The notes under the pieces were generated by a model, which saw only the letters and a list, made by a program, of their open reading frames with translations, had not been told where the DNA came from and ran no database searches. From assembly GCF_000004195.4 (NCBI RefSeq), contig NC_030678.2, forward strand, positions 150,840,047 to 150,904,046: a stretch of 64,000 nucleotides of DNA. The letters run 5' to 3'. Below are positions 10,481-21,800 of this stretch, in pieces. The DNA comes from Xenopus tropicalis. Lineage: Eukaryota; Chordata; Amphibia; Anura; Pipidae. How positions within the stretch are numbered: position 1 is the first letter of the stretch; every line of letters begins with the position of its first letter. The translations under genes were made by a program, and so were the position numbers.

Positions 10481-13400
10481 GTAAGTGATACATAATTGCT
10501 GGAGAGTTTGTGGCACTGTGATAGAGAAGTGGCATTGCCCAAGTGGCACCAGTCTCTAGTACCAATAGACAAATGGCCACACACACATGGATGCTGCTAA
10601 CAGAACATTTATATAGGGTTCCAGCCAATCACTCACATCAGCATTCAATTTCATGTGGCATTAGATACAGGCTTTCAGGATGCAATTAAATTCCCCAACT
10701 ACAGACGGCTCACTCACATCCATTTCATTCTGACTAGCCTTCCGCCATGTCACCCCCGCTGGAAGTTCACTCCCCACAAGGGCCGCCACTCCCTATAAGC
10801 AGAGTACTCCGTCTGCATAGGGCACCAATTCCCAGGGGGGCACCATCCCAGCTGCTCAAAAAAATTGTTTTTATATATTATAACATACCCCCCAACACTG
10901 TCCCGCCGGTTTTTATAGTGCATCCCGCTGTCCCGGATAGTTTAATCAATCTATGGGGGCAATTGGGGGCACTTACTATGGGGGCATTGTCTATTTTTTT
11001 TATTATTTTATTTTTACTTCCGTAATATTTGTGGGAGGGGGGCACAAAAGTAAATTTCTGCTTAGGGCACCCATTTGGCCAGCAGCGGCCCTGCTCCCCG
11101 CCTTGACAGACCAGCGTTCCTCCAACGCCGCTCTGCCATTTGCCGAACAGGGATTTTCCGGTGACGTCCTTTGCTGAAGGCCTTTTGCTAGTCCATACAC
11201 TGACACTTTAATCCCTTACTGTGGCATAACCCAGGCTACCCATGCTAAATAGCCTGTGTCTCTGAAGCACCTAGTGCTCCTCACTTGGAAACCCTCTCTG
11301 CCTATCCTGCTGATCAGTGGGCAAAAAGTACCCTGCTTATACACTTTCTGCCCTCTCGCTCCCTTCCCTCCCTCTAGTGGCTGGGATCTAAACTACACTT
11401 GTCACTGCCCTGCCTCTAGTAACCGGATGCTCTATTACACCCAATTTTCCCAAACTTGCAAAACCCTGCCACCTAGTGGCTTAACTGCAAAAAGACATCT
11501 TACAATAACTAAAACCTATCCTGGAGAATTAGGAATCACTTGGACACCCCCCTAAAAGTCTCTTGGGGGAATGTTAAATCCAGTGCTAGAGCTGAACTTA
11601 ATATAGTTACGGAACCTCTTATCAAGAAACGGGATAACGGGAACCTGTTATCAAGAAAGCTCTGGATTACAGGAAGGCCATCTCCCATAGACTCCATTTT
11701 AAACAAATAATTCTAATTTTTAAGAATGATTTTTATAAAACAGCACCTTGTATTTGATGAAAAATAAGCTGCATGCATTGTGGCAAAATAATCCTATTGG
11801 ATTTATTTCATGTTTAAATGGTCTGATAATCCAGAGACATTGTAAAATCCCAGATTTGAGATATATATATATATATTCCTGCACTTTATTATTCCAGTGA
11901 GCGTCTCCATACCAAATGTTTTTACACGTGCCTATATGTGAGATTTGTGCTCAGACAAACTGGTTTATAAATTGTGTTATACAACGTGTACTTGCATCCA
12001 AATCCTGGGGCTCAGTGACAAGCGCAGCATCAGGACGCGCAGTTGTTTATGTTATATTAATCAAAAAGGCCTTTATTGGTTTCTGAAAAAAGCTTTTTCA
12101 TTTTATTCTGCCATTTCTAGAGGCTGCAGATGGCAATATCGGTGTGTGTGGTTGGATCATACTGATTTTATCTGCATTTATGGCAGCCATTACATTTCCC
12201 TTATCCATATGGTTTTGCGTTAAGGTAAGTGAAGAAACACAGAACACCCGCTAGTAAAATTTACCAAAATTGACTCTTATGGATATCCCGGCATTTTATA
12301 ATTTTTTTTACTAGATCATTCAAGAATACGAGCGCGCAGTTGTGTTTCGCTTGGGTCGCATCATTTCAGGAAAAGCAAAAGGGCCAGGTAATTGTGATTC
12401 TATATTTCTATATTAATAGGACAGCAAACTTGGAAATTCCAGACTGGTGTATCGGCCTCAGTCAGTATCTCTGTACCAGTGGCAGATGTGCCTCAATAGC
12501 AATGTCCAACCCTAGCTCCCAGGCCAGATTTGGGTTGGGGCCGGGCATTTGTTCTGGGCCCCAAGTATTACAGGATCTTCAAAGGGAAAATGTTGATAGG
12601 AGCACAAGTGTTGGTGACTCTGTGAAAACATTTTCAGGTCTCTCCGTCTCGTAAGGGACCACACAAGGGATGCAAACTGTGATCATCCCTGTCTATGCAA
12701 ATGCACATGGCCTAAATGCCACCTCCCATGGGTCCTTACTGGGGCCCCTCTCCCCATGGACTCAAACCTTCTCCTCCTATAGTTATGTTCTTCCCAGGCT
12801 AATAGCCCCAGGTATCCACGGAGGTGTAGCTTGCATTTACACCAATTTCTATATGTTTGCCCAGGTGTGATGTTTGTGCTGCCCTGCACAGATACCTTCA
12901 TAAAAGTCGACCTCCGAGTTATCTCCTTTGCAATTCCACCACAAGAGGTAAGTAGCCCCCCCACTTTGTTTCTATGTTTGTCCATGCAAGTCAGGGTGGG
13001 GCTGAAACAACCAGTAGCCAATTAATTCATTAGAATAATGCTAGGCTTCTACCTACCTGCAGCTAATTAAAGGGTTGGTTCACATTTAAATTAACGTTTA
13101 GTTTTTAGAATGATAAATTCTTAGCAACTTTACAATTGGTCTTCATTTTTAATAATTTTATAGTGTTTGAATTAGTTGCCTTCTTCTTCCGACTTTTTAC
13201 AGCTTTCAAATGGGGGTCACTGACCCCAGCAGCCAAAAAACTATTGCTTTATGATAATAAAATGTTTATTATTTAATTTACTTTATCGGTCCTCTCCTGT
13301 TCACATACCAGTCTCTCATTCAGACCACTTCCTGGTTGCTAAGACATTTTGAACCCTAGTAACCAGATAGCTGATAAACTTCCAGACCGGAGAGCTGCTG

Positions 13401-16400
13401 AACCCCTTTAAAGGGGACCTGTGACTGTAAGAAATAATTCCAAACTTTTCTTTGATGTTTGTTAAACAAAATAAACTTCATTTACACTATAGAAATAATA
13501 TAAATCTTATCTTCTTCAATCTTGGAATTACACAATCACAGCCAGCAGGTGCCATTTTGTGGGCACTGTAATTAAGACAAGCTTTGTATCACCCCAAAAT
13601 CTTGTGTATGTGCCAGAATGGGGGGGCCTGATGCACATGTCCATGCACAGGATACACAGTTAGATGGTGAGGAGGGAGGGGGAAAGTGAGTGCTGAATGG
13701 AAAGTGAAAGTAATTGTCTGGCTGCCTCTATGCCTAAGGTAGGCAATATATGATTGGCAGCTGTGATTTTTAAATGCCTTTATGATGGATATGGATGTGT
13801 TAATAAAAAAAGGAATTTGAATTTCATGTTTAAGTTGAAAGGGACTTTTATAATACATCTTTTTATGTCTGGGTGACAGGTCCGCTTTAAGACATGTCAT
13901 ATCTTTTTTTCATGCTGTATTAATAACTTAGTGCTCTCTTTGGGTTTAGATCCTCACCAAGGACTCTGTTACTACAACTGTGGATGGTGTTGTTTATTAC
14001 AACATACAAAGTGCTATAAAGGCAGTGGCCAATGTGAATAATGTTCATATAGCCACTCAGCAGCTTGCCCAGACAACTCTGAGAAACATCCTGGGCACAC
14101 AAACGCTTGCCAACATCCTGGCCAACAGGGAGGAAATTGCCCACAATATTCAGGTAAAGCCTCCTTGATTCTCACAGCCCTGCAACCTACTAATAACAGA
14201 TTGTCAGTTTGGTGAAACTGTAGGTGACTATACACATAGGGGCATATTTATCATGCTGTGGGCATAATTAATGACTTAAAGCACACCAGGGCCATGGTCA
14301 CAAAGTAGATATTTAGGAAATCTGCAGGAAAAAGAACAATAATGCATACAGCATATATGTATTCCATATACAGGTATAGGTCCTGTTATCCAAAATGCTC
14401 GGGACCTGGGGTTATCCGGATAAGGAAGGAATCTTTCTGTAATTTGGATCTCCATGTCTATTAAAAAACATTTAAACATTAAATAAACCAAATAGGATTG
14501 TTTTGTCTCCAACAAGGATTAATTATATTTTAGTTGGGATCAAGTACAGGTACTGTTTTATTATTACAGAGAAAAGGGAATCATTTAACCATTAAATAAA
14601 CCCAATAGGGCTGTTCTGCCCCCAATAAGGGGTAATTATATCTTAGTTGGGATCAAGTACAGGTACTGTTTTATTATTACAGAGAAAAGGGAATCATTTA
14701 ACCATTAAATAAACCCAATAGGGCTGTTCTGCCCCCAATAAGGGGTAATTATATCTTAGTTGGGATCAAGTACAGGTACTGTTTTATTATTACAGAGAAA
14801 AGGGAATCATTTAACCATTAAATAAACCCAATAGGGCTGTTCTGCCCCCAATAAGGGGTAATTATATCTTAGTTGGGATCAAGTACAGGTACTGTTTTAT
14901 TATTACAGAGAAAAGGGAATCATTTAACCATTAAATAAACCCAATAGGGCTGTTCTGCCCCAATAAGGGGTAATTATATCTTAGTTGAGATCAAGTACAG
15001 GTACTGTTTTATTATTACAGAGAAAAGGGAATCATTTAACCATGAAATAAACCCAATAGGGCTGTTCTGCCCCCAATAAGGGGTAATTATATCTTAGTTG
15101 GGATCAAGTACAAGGTTCTGTTTTATTATTACAGAGAAAAAGAAAATCAGCAAATAATAATTATTTGCTTATAATGGAGTCTATGGGAGATGGCCTTCCC
15201 ATAATTCAGTACTTTCTAGATAATGGGCTTCTGGATAATGGGACCCATACCGTTACATGTTTACTCTGTTCAGCCTCTTAGCAGTGGCATTACTATAGGG
15301 GGTGCACACGCTGGGAGGCTCTCAAAAAGTGAGGGTCCAGTCAGAATCCATTCCCTCAATTGCCACATATATCCCATTATTTCCTGTTCCAGCCCCAACA
15401 CTTAGATGGATAGCTGGTACACAAGGGGACAGGGGCAGTTGTGCAGGAACCACAGGTGTGGGTGGCATGCATGGGAGTATGGGAATCCAGAGTTAACCCC
15501 TGACTGTTAGCATAGAAATATTAATTGTATATTAAACCGTGCAGCAACATTTATTTTTTGTAAGCAAAAGTCATGCCAACATCTTTTAATTTTAACAATA
15601 CAACATTTTGCTCAGGGAAGACGTATGGGCTTATTTATCAATTTTCAAGTTTGTGAATTTGAGAATTCAAAAAATTCAAATGCCTGCTTATTTATTAATA
15701 TGGAAAACTTGTTAAAAATATCCCTGAATACTTACAATACAAATTATTAATGAGTTTGCATTATGTATTGTGCAGAGACAATTGAGTATTGAGAGTACTG
15801 AGACAGAGATACAAGAAAGGACTAGTCCAGTAAGGCTGCTGCTTCCCTCATAATGGCTATTTTATCTTGCACCCTCTTTTGCAGTCAATATTGGACCATG
15901 CAACTCACAAATGGGGGGTGAAGGTGGACCGTGTGGAGATGAGAGATGTGCGCCTGCCTGTGCAGATGCAGAGAGCTATGGCTGCTGAAGCCGAAGCTGC
16001 ACGAGAGGCTCGGGCAAAGGTAAATAGCCCATGGTGGGCACAAAGGTCTCAGCATCTGGGTACAAGTGGATTATTTATAACCTTAATGAAGTTTGAAATA
16101 TATAGGACTGTAGGAGGTAGGGATGCACTGAATTGGTCCTTATTGAGTAGAATTTGGATTTGGCCGAATCCAAGTGTCTGGCCGTGCCAAATCCAAATGC
16201 TTAAAATTGCGTGACTTTTCGTCACATGGACACTTACATTTAAAATTAGGGTTCGGATTCAGTTCGGGATTTGGCTGAATTTTTAATGATGGATTTGGCC
16301 GAATCCGAAAATAATGGATTCAGTGCATCCCTGGTAGGCAGTGTACAATGTAATGTGAGAGAGGGAGCCTGAGAAGAATAGAAATAATATCCAAGAACAC

Positions 16401-16663
16401 AATGCATGAATTTACTGTATAATATGTTTTATGAATGAACAATAACCGGGATTAATTTTGTATGCTGTTAGGTTGTGGCCGCAGAGGGTGAAATGAACGC
16501 GTCCCGAGCTCTCAAAGAAGCTTCTCTAGTGATAGCAGAATCTCCAGCGGCTCTTCAGCTGCGTTACTTGCAGACACTCAACACAATCGCAGCCGAGAAC
16601 AACTCCACAATTGTCTTCCCTCTCCCCATTGAGCTGATGCAAGGATTCCTAAGCAGAAAGTGA
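10420..16663 (+). CDS. stoml3: stoml3: stomatin-like protein 3, complete, 7 coding exons
   Basis: Exons 10420-10480, 12121-12224, 12315-12387, 12865-12947, 13950-14153, 15885-16019 and 16472-16663 join in frame at GT-AG introns into 283 residues. The start is chosen because an in-frame TGA (10405) precedes ATG 10420 and its phase fits exon 2. The protein is a stomatin: a short cytosolic N-terminus, GVCGW with Cys30, a membrane hairpin at about 32-54 with Pro47, then the SPFH/PHB domain ([12 protein letters not shown] at 59-70, Cys87), a helical segment ([17 protein letters not shown]), and the C-terminal motif TIVFPLP. Stomatins form oligomeric membrane scaffolds; STOML3 tunes ASIC and Piezo channels in sensory neurons. 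Similarity alone would also allow stom. Convergence with frem2, as in mammals, favours stoml3. Confidence 0.93.
10778..11093. mobile_element. hAT-like element in stoml3 intron 1, about 316 bp
   Basis: Inverted ends aagggccgcc and cagcggccctg, with 8-bp flanks ctccccac and ctccccgc (7 of 8). It has a T-rich centre near 10995-11020. Confidence 0.6.
11605..11850. mobile_element. diverged CAGGTATGG-family MITE
   Basis: Carries family words such as 'aagaaagctctggattac', 'ccatctcccatagactcc' and 'aacaaataattc'. The ends are degraded. Confidence 0.6.
12121..12224 (+). CDS. stoml3: stoml3 coding exon 2 (membrane hairpin)
   Basis: Acceptor ccatttctag, donor AAG|gtaagt. Encodes residues 21-55: [15 protein letters not shown], then the hairpin turn with ITFPLSIW. 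Phase 1 in, phase 0 out. Cys30 matches the palmitoylated cysteine of stomatin and Pro47 its hairpin-defining proline. Confidence 0.95.
12315..12387 (+). CDS. stoml3: stoml3 coding exon 3 (start of SPFH domain)
   Basis: Encodes [16 protein letters not shown] and KAKGP, among the most conserved stomatin words. Acceptor tttactag, donor CCAG|gtaatt. Phase 0 in, 1 out. Confidence 0.95.
12865..12947 (+). CDS. stoml3: stoml3 coding exon 4
   Basis: Encodes [18 protein letters not shown] and the IPPQE motif of the SPFH domain (residues 80-107, with Cys87). Acceptor tttgcccag, donor GAG|gtaagt. Phase 1 in, 0 out. Confidence 0.95.
13067..13411. mobile_element. T2-type MITE in stoml3 intron 4, TTAA flanks
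   Basis: Starts TTAAAGGGTTGGTTCAC and ends AACCCCTTTAA. Its right-hand TTAA is shared with the next element. Related to 972-1280, 19480-19774 and 58335 onward. Confidence 0.8.
13408..13890. mobile_element. second T2-type MITE, directly abutting
   Basis: Starts TTAAAGGGGACCTGTGA and ends GACAGGTCCGCTTTAA, with matching inverted ends. Its left TTAA (13408-13411) is also the right TTAA of the previous element. Confidence 0.8.
13950..14153 (+). CDS. stoml3: stoml3 coding exon 5
   Basis: 68 whole codons (residues 108-175): [32 protein letters not shown] and [10 protein letters not shown]. Acceptor tttgggtttag, donor CAG|gtaaag. This is the centre of the SPFH domain. Confidence 0.97.
14371..15252. 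mobile_element. TA-flanked CAGGTATGG-family MITE with internal satellite, stoml3 intron 5
   Basis: Left end TA|CAGGTATAGGTCC; right end ...ggacccatacc followed by a decayed TA. Between the single-copy ends lies the 113-bp tandem array at 14546-15120. Other satellite-bearing copies are at 29335-29923, 33794-34338 and 48352-49357. Confidence 0.75.
14546..15120. repeat. 113-bp tandem repeat, 5 full units
   Basis: Unit starts at 14546, 14659, 14772, 14885, 14997 and 15110 (partial). The unit runs acaggtactgttttattatt through ttagttgggatcaagt. Copies are almost identical; one has a 1-bp loss in the C-run. Confidence 0.95.
15885..16019 (+). CDS. stoml3: stoml3 coding exon 6
   Basis: 45 whole codons (residues 176-220): [20 protein letters not shown], then [15 protein letters not shown], the start of the helical oligomerisation segment. 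Acceptor tcttttgcag, donor AAG|gtaaat. Confidence 0.97.
16118..16333. mobile_element. hAT-like MITE (TAGGGATGCACTGAAT ends), stoml3 intron 6
   Basis: Inverted ends TAGGGATGCACTGAAT and ATTCAGTGCATCCCTG, with repeated 'ttggccgaatcc' words inside. The flanks gtaggagg and gtaggcag match at 6 of 8. A decayed relative lies at about 57720-57935. Confidence 0.7.
16472..16663 (+). CDS. stoml3: stoml3 last coding exon 7
   Basis: 63 codons plus TGA (residues 221-283): [47 protein letters not shown], ending SRK. Acceptor tgctgttag. The short C-terminal tail resembles stomatin as much as mammalian STOML3. Confidence 0.97.
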   Translation, partial: VVAAEGEMNASRALKEASLVIAESPAALQLRYLQTLNTIAAENNSTIVFPLPIELMQGFLSRK

Positions 16664-16765
16664 ATCCCAGACACTCCGCACTTACACACCACAGGAACTC
16701 TTACTGTTTCTCTATAGGAAAATATAATTCTGTTTATTCATTCAGCTAAACAAGTCTTTTCTAGC

Positions 16766-16771
16766 AATAAA
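16766..16771 (+). terminator. stoml3: stoml3 poly(A) signal
   Basis: AATAAA 103 nt after the stop codon, giving a short 3' UTR. A later TA-flanked MITE starts at 17038, outside the transcript. Confidence 0.7.
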
Positions 16772-17037
16772 CACATTATTGTGATATAAGTATCTATGAA
16801 TAGGCACTTATTTATGTATGAGAAAGTGGTAAGTTGGCTGCCAGTTACAAGGATCGATATTACGTTACTGGGCCTATTAGGTACTAGGTACAAGCGAGGC
16901 CTCGCTGCTGCCATAACGCAATGGTGTAATGGTGACTGTGCTTGTTCCCTCTGAGTCTGGCTCAAAGGCTCCTTCCTCTAAGCTCTAATTTAGAGGGATT
17001 TACTCAAATACAGCATGGTTTTATTTCCTCCATTATA

Positions 17038-17190
17038 CAGGTAAAAGATCCGTTATCCGAAAACCCCTTATCCAGAAAGCTGTAAATTATGGGAAGACCA
17101 TCTCCCATAGACTCTATTTTTATCAAATAATTCAAATTTTTTAAAATTATTCAATCAAAATCAATACAGATAGGCGTACTGACTAAATGT
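17038..17190. mobile_element. CAGGTATGG-family MITE fragment
   Basis: TA|CAGGTAAAAGATCCG start, then 'ttatccagaaagctgta' and 'catctcccatagactct'. The right end is missing. Confidence 0.6.
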
Positions 17191-18177
17191 CATTATTTTA
17201 ACTGTATAATGGAGGAAATAAAGTAATGCTGGTTTTAAGAAGTTGCCTCTGAATCAGACAGGTTATTCCATGATTGCTTTGAATGAACCTAGCCTGCACA
17301 TAGCACATTTTCTAGAGATTAAAATAAACTAAGTTTATTGAGAATGCAGTATCTAATTCAGATTCTATCTGCACCAATGTAACAACTGTGAATATGCTGA
17401 TTGTTTTTTCAATAAAATGTATTAAGGAGATGTAAATCTCATAAGAGAAAAAATAAGCAGCCTACTGTCATTTAATCAAGCATGTAGCTGCTGTGCCCAG
17501 TGTGGGCTATAACTGGCCTTGCTATAGGCACAGGGGGCCCTTCAACTACAGGCAGTCAGAGCTGCCATCAGTTATTTATATGCCCCACCCATGAACACAA
17601 GCGCATAGTAACAACATTTTTGACTGTGCCCTTTGTGTGTGCTACAGTGGGTAGGTAGTGGGTAGGTAGGTTTTGCTAAGGCAAAAGATGAACTTGATGG
17701 ATGTGGATGCGTTATTATGGTACAAACTCACCAATCATTTCAATGCAAGGGGCCCAGGAACTATAGGGGACCCAGTGGGACTTGACTGGTAAGCAGATGC
17801 AATATATTGTAACAGGCAGACAATTGAGGACTGTGCAAAGGGCACCTCCAGCCTGCAGATAGCAGCCTTAGACAATCTGGAACCAGTAAGGCTGATACCA
17901 TGTGACTATGCAAGGAGAGATGGGAAAGAGAACGTCAAGGCAATAAGGCAGGGAGAGAGCAGGCACAGATCTGGCAGCAGGGAGAGAGACCCCCTGGGAT
18001 GCAAGGTTGGCAAAGTGCAGGAAAGGCTGCACCAACTGCAGGTTCCCCTTAGTGTGCCAGTGAGTGTCAGTCAGGGGAGGATTTTACTCTCCTTGCACTT
18101 TAGGACCCTTAGGTTCCAGTTCTAATAGGCCCTCGCTGTAACTAGTGCAGAGTTAGGGCCCAGTTAGGGACTTAGGG
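17191..18177. other. intergenic stretch between convergent genes
   Basis: No exon is recognised. The right part (about 17815-18177, GC-richer) borders the inverted repeat at the L1 junction and may be older retroelement sequence that I cannot name. Confidence 0.4.
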
Positions 18178-18388
18178 AATTGTTTTATAAGAACCAGAAG
18201 GATCATTAGTCAGGTCCCTTCTCTGATCAGAGTAGGTTAGAGCTTAGTTAGTGGCCCAGCTCTACCCAAGAGAACCAGGACTAAGCAGGGGTAACTGACT
18301 CAAATGGGCACTGGAACCTGGGGCTCTAACCTACTCTGATCAGAGAAGGGACCTGACTAATGATCCTTCTGGTTCTTATAAAACAATT
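18178..18388. repeat. perfect 66-bp inverted repeat at L1 5' junction
   Basis: Arms 18178-18243 and 18323-18388 are exact reverse complements, separated by 79 bp. L1-like coding sequence begins immediately after the right arm. Confidence 0.9.
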
Positions 18389-19442
18389 ATACGGTCTGTC
18401 TCCCACCCCACACATCCTACAACCACTAGAACAAAATCCTGCCCTACCACCTAGTCTAGAAGGTGCTTATAAAAAATGGCATCGATTTAATGACGCCCCT
18501 ACTACAATAAAAGATTTTATAACAGACAATAAAGTAATCCCTTTAGCAGAAATCCAAAGACGCTGGGGCAGCCATCCTAGAGATTCTTGGAACTACCAAC
18601 AATTTCATCACTTTATACAAATGACCCAGGGACAAGACTGGTCCAGACCCTTAACAGTTTGGGAATCGATACTAAAATCTCCAAAACAAATTATCTCTAC
18701 ACAATGTAGAAACCCCCAAAAGAGGCTTCTGCAAGGAATGGGAGAAAGAACTGGATATAGAAATACCAGATGTAGCCTGGGAGAGAATATTCCTATCCAT
18801 TCATAAATCTTCAAGGGCAGTCAGAGTGAGAGCGATGAATTTTAAACTGGCCACAAGGTGGCACTAAACCCCCCCCCCAGTAGAACCAAATTGCCCACAA
18901 CTGCAAAAATACTGGCCCCAAATTTTAGACACCATAACCACTATAAGAAAGATACCAATTAAGGAAAATGAAACACTAACCATACGGCTAAATCTTATCC
19001 CCAACAAAAAGTGTGTAATAACAGACACCCTTACCATACATTTATTGAACGTAACTAGAACCTTAATTCCAAGACACTGGAAAGCAAAAGACCATCCAAC
19101 ATTTTTAGAATGGATATACTGGTAGAAGAAAACTAGAGGAAATCACGTTTTTGACTCAAAACAACAGCACAGCATATAGGAGACTCTGGGATCCCTGGAT
19201 CACATTTATCAAAAAACCACCCCACACAGCCCCGTTGACATAGGTACTAACTGAAAAAGTTTTATTTAGAAGCTAGACCATTTACATCTGACTTAAGGTT
19301 GTAGAAATAACTTACTGTCTACTCTCGTATTTTCAACATGTATGTACGTAATTATTATCACAAATATTTATTCCCCCCTCCCCATCTTTTTTCTGTACCC
19401 CATTATCTTGAAAACAAAATAAAGAATATATAAAAAAAAAAA
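18389..19442 (+). mobile_element. 5'-truncated L1/Tx1-type LINE, ORF2 C-terminal fragment, broken
   Basis: The translation keeps the order of the C-terminal ORF2 region downstream of the reverse transcriptase: DFITDNKVIPLAEIQRRWG, WNYQQFHHFIQ, then after a frame change FKLATRW, later YWPQILDTITTIRKIP and TFLEWIYW. Stops and frameshifts break it, including one at a C-run near 18869. It ends in 'aataaagaatatata' and an A-tail. No flanking duplication could be recognised. It is a dead copy, not a gene. Confidence 0.75.
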
Positions 19443-19479
19443 TAGCAAACAGCAATAACAATTTCATCTGGACATCAGT

Positions 19480-19774
19480 AGCCCCAATGAGTGACCCTAG
19501 TAACCAGATAGCGTTTTATGGCAACAGCATCATCATGACCCCCTCACATATTTAAGCAAATGACATGGAAGAAAATGTAATAATAATAAAATTGTAAGCT
19601 CACAAAGCAATCCATTTGTGGCTGCCGGGGTCAGTGACCCCACCCCCAGTTGAAAGCTGGAAAGATGTAGAAGAGAAAAGCAAATAATTTAGAAACAACC
19701 AATTGCAAAGTTGCTAGGAATAGGACATTCTATAACATACTAAATGTTAACCTAAGGGTCAACCATCCCTTTAA
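19480..19774. mobile_element. T2-type MITE, reverse orientation
   Basis: Ends gtcaaccatccctttaa at 19774. Internal words (gtcagtgaccccaccc, agttgctaggaata) are the reverse complement of those in 13067-13411. The left end is unclear. Confidence 0.6.
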
Positions 19775-20883
19775 TGGCACAGCTGTAAGTTTCTGTAGGG
19801 ACCCATAGGGTTAAGCTCCCTATGGCTTTATCCCCTACCTCTTCACATCTTTATTATTATTGGGCAGAAGCCCTTGTACTTAGTTTACAGTGTAAAGCTA
19901 TCCCTTATAGGTTTAGCCTGGTTGTACACACCCCCTGCAGATTGATATAGTGTCTAGCAGGAGGGTATGACCCTCTCTTTGGCTGCCGGTCTGCTACCTG
20001 ATGCACCACTCCATTGAGCCTGGGTGCAGACACAGGCCCCAGTAGCAATTTCATCCAAATTAGAGTTGGGGACAGGGCCCCGTGAACGAGGTAAAGTAAG
20101 AACAGGTTAATTTATATTATAGGACTCTCTAGGAGAGTTACACAGTCAGGATTTATATAGAAAGAGCAGTTCATTTGCTCCATCCAGGAGAAGGAGTAAA
20201 GGAGTAGTCTCCTAACAGGTTCACTTGCCTTAGAATAGGGACACAGAAGTGCTAGGGACATAGGCCAGCAATTAACCCTGCCCTTACCTCTACCAAGAGA
20301 AGGGATTAACCGGTGAGCTGCCTCCTACCATTCTGTTGGCTGTCGTATCCTACCCATACCTCTTCCTGGCATCCATTATCTATTCTTACATCTGCATTAC
20401 TTTCTAATACACTACACAGTGGCAGTGGGAGGTATAGTTCAACAACATCCTCTATCACTTCTCCCATATAGCGGAGGCTCATCCTGATGTATAAGAGTCG
20501 CATGTAACCAATGCTCTACTCCTAGCCTGGTTTTGGTCCAATCCAGCCCAAAATAGTGTTACATTTCTTTTCTAAAGCTGATACTGGGCACTGCCTTCAA
20601 TGGTGCAACCAGTTGGCACTGGGACCCCCCAAAAAAAATCTCTAGAGAAGCCTTGTAAATGGCAACCCCCCCCCCCCCCAAGCAGGTAGGATTTTCTTAC
20701 TATTTTCTTTAACTATAGAGGAAGTAGCCCCAAAGGCCCAGGCCCATTAACCCATATGTCCCCTGTGGGTTCTGCTTCGCTATATTTACGCCAGCGACTG
20801 CCTAGGGAAACATACTCCTTGCACATATATTCCTGGATCCCCACAGATGAAATGAAATGATAGAATAAGCACATGTGGAAAAA
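19775..20883. other. gene-free stretch, possible LTR-like sequence
   Basis: The stretch from 'tgtagggacccataggg' (19794) to about 20500 has the look of a solo LTR, but I see neither matching flanks nor an internal region. A C-run of 13-14 lies near 20667-20680. Confidence 0.3.
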
Positions 20884-21698
20884 CTGTTGTTTATTGAACA
20901 CCACATTGTGGCTATGGGACTTGGTTATATAAAATCTTTTTTTTCCAATAAGCGATAAATGATTAAATAAAATACCTTTGCAAAAACAATTCCTAACATA
21001 AAAATTCCATGTAAGTGAATAGAACAAATGACTTTAAAGCAAAACTGTAAAAATGTCCAGAAACTGTACAGATAAGTTACTTTATTTCTAACTGCATTGA
21101 ACCAGTTAAGGCACATTTCCAGCTATTTATATCAGCAAAAGAAGTGAGAGGCACTTTGCTACATACAGGTATTTCTCTGGGCGGTCATTACAGAATGTCA
21201 GATTCAATATTTACTTATACATTAGGTGCATTTACTGCAAAGCACGGAACCTTTATGTTATAGGATAATGGCATATAAAATGGCAATTATTCGTCAACAT
21301 AAATAGCAGATGATTTGTTACATTTAAGTACAAGCTAAGCCTATAGGGCACAGACACTAATTCATGTTTAAACCCAACCCAGGTCACTTTGTGAGTACAT
21401 TGCCCCGTGCCCGACCTTGGCGCTACAATCTGGAAGGAAACGGCTGGCACTTACAATGCTGTTTCAATGCTTTCTCAGTGGAGATGGAATAACTGTGCTA
21501 GGGATCTTATATAACCTGGTATTTTGCTCTTATCCACTACACAGTGTATTATGTTGGAGAGTAGCTGCTGTCACCACCAGTCCTTTCAGTAGGAGTCACT
21601 AGTGTCCTTACCAACATAACAGCCTCATTCCTTCCACCATAGTGAGAAGCCACCAATATCCCATCCTAGAATCAAAGCCAGTTCTGAGATTATTAGTA

Positions 21699-21800
21699 CA
21701 GGTATGGAATCCATTATCTGAAAACCTGTTATCCAGAAAGCTCTGAATTATCTCCCATAGACTCCAATTTAAACAAATAATTCACATTTTAAAAAACGAT
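21699..21800. mobile_element. CAGGTATGG-family MITE end fragment
   Basis: TA|CAGGTATGGAATCCATTATC, followed by 'ttatccagaaagctctga'. The right part is lost. Confidence 0.6.

Noticed and set aside
18360..18806. 148-residue frame as an independent gene
   Set aside because: Its wording fits the C-terminal region of an L1-type ORF2, it is broken downstream, and the sequence ends in an L1-like A-tail.
19794..20500. Solo LTR
   Set aside because: The sequence looks LTR-like, but no TG...CA ends with a flanking duplication could be placed.
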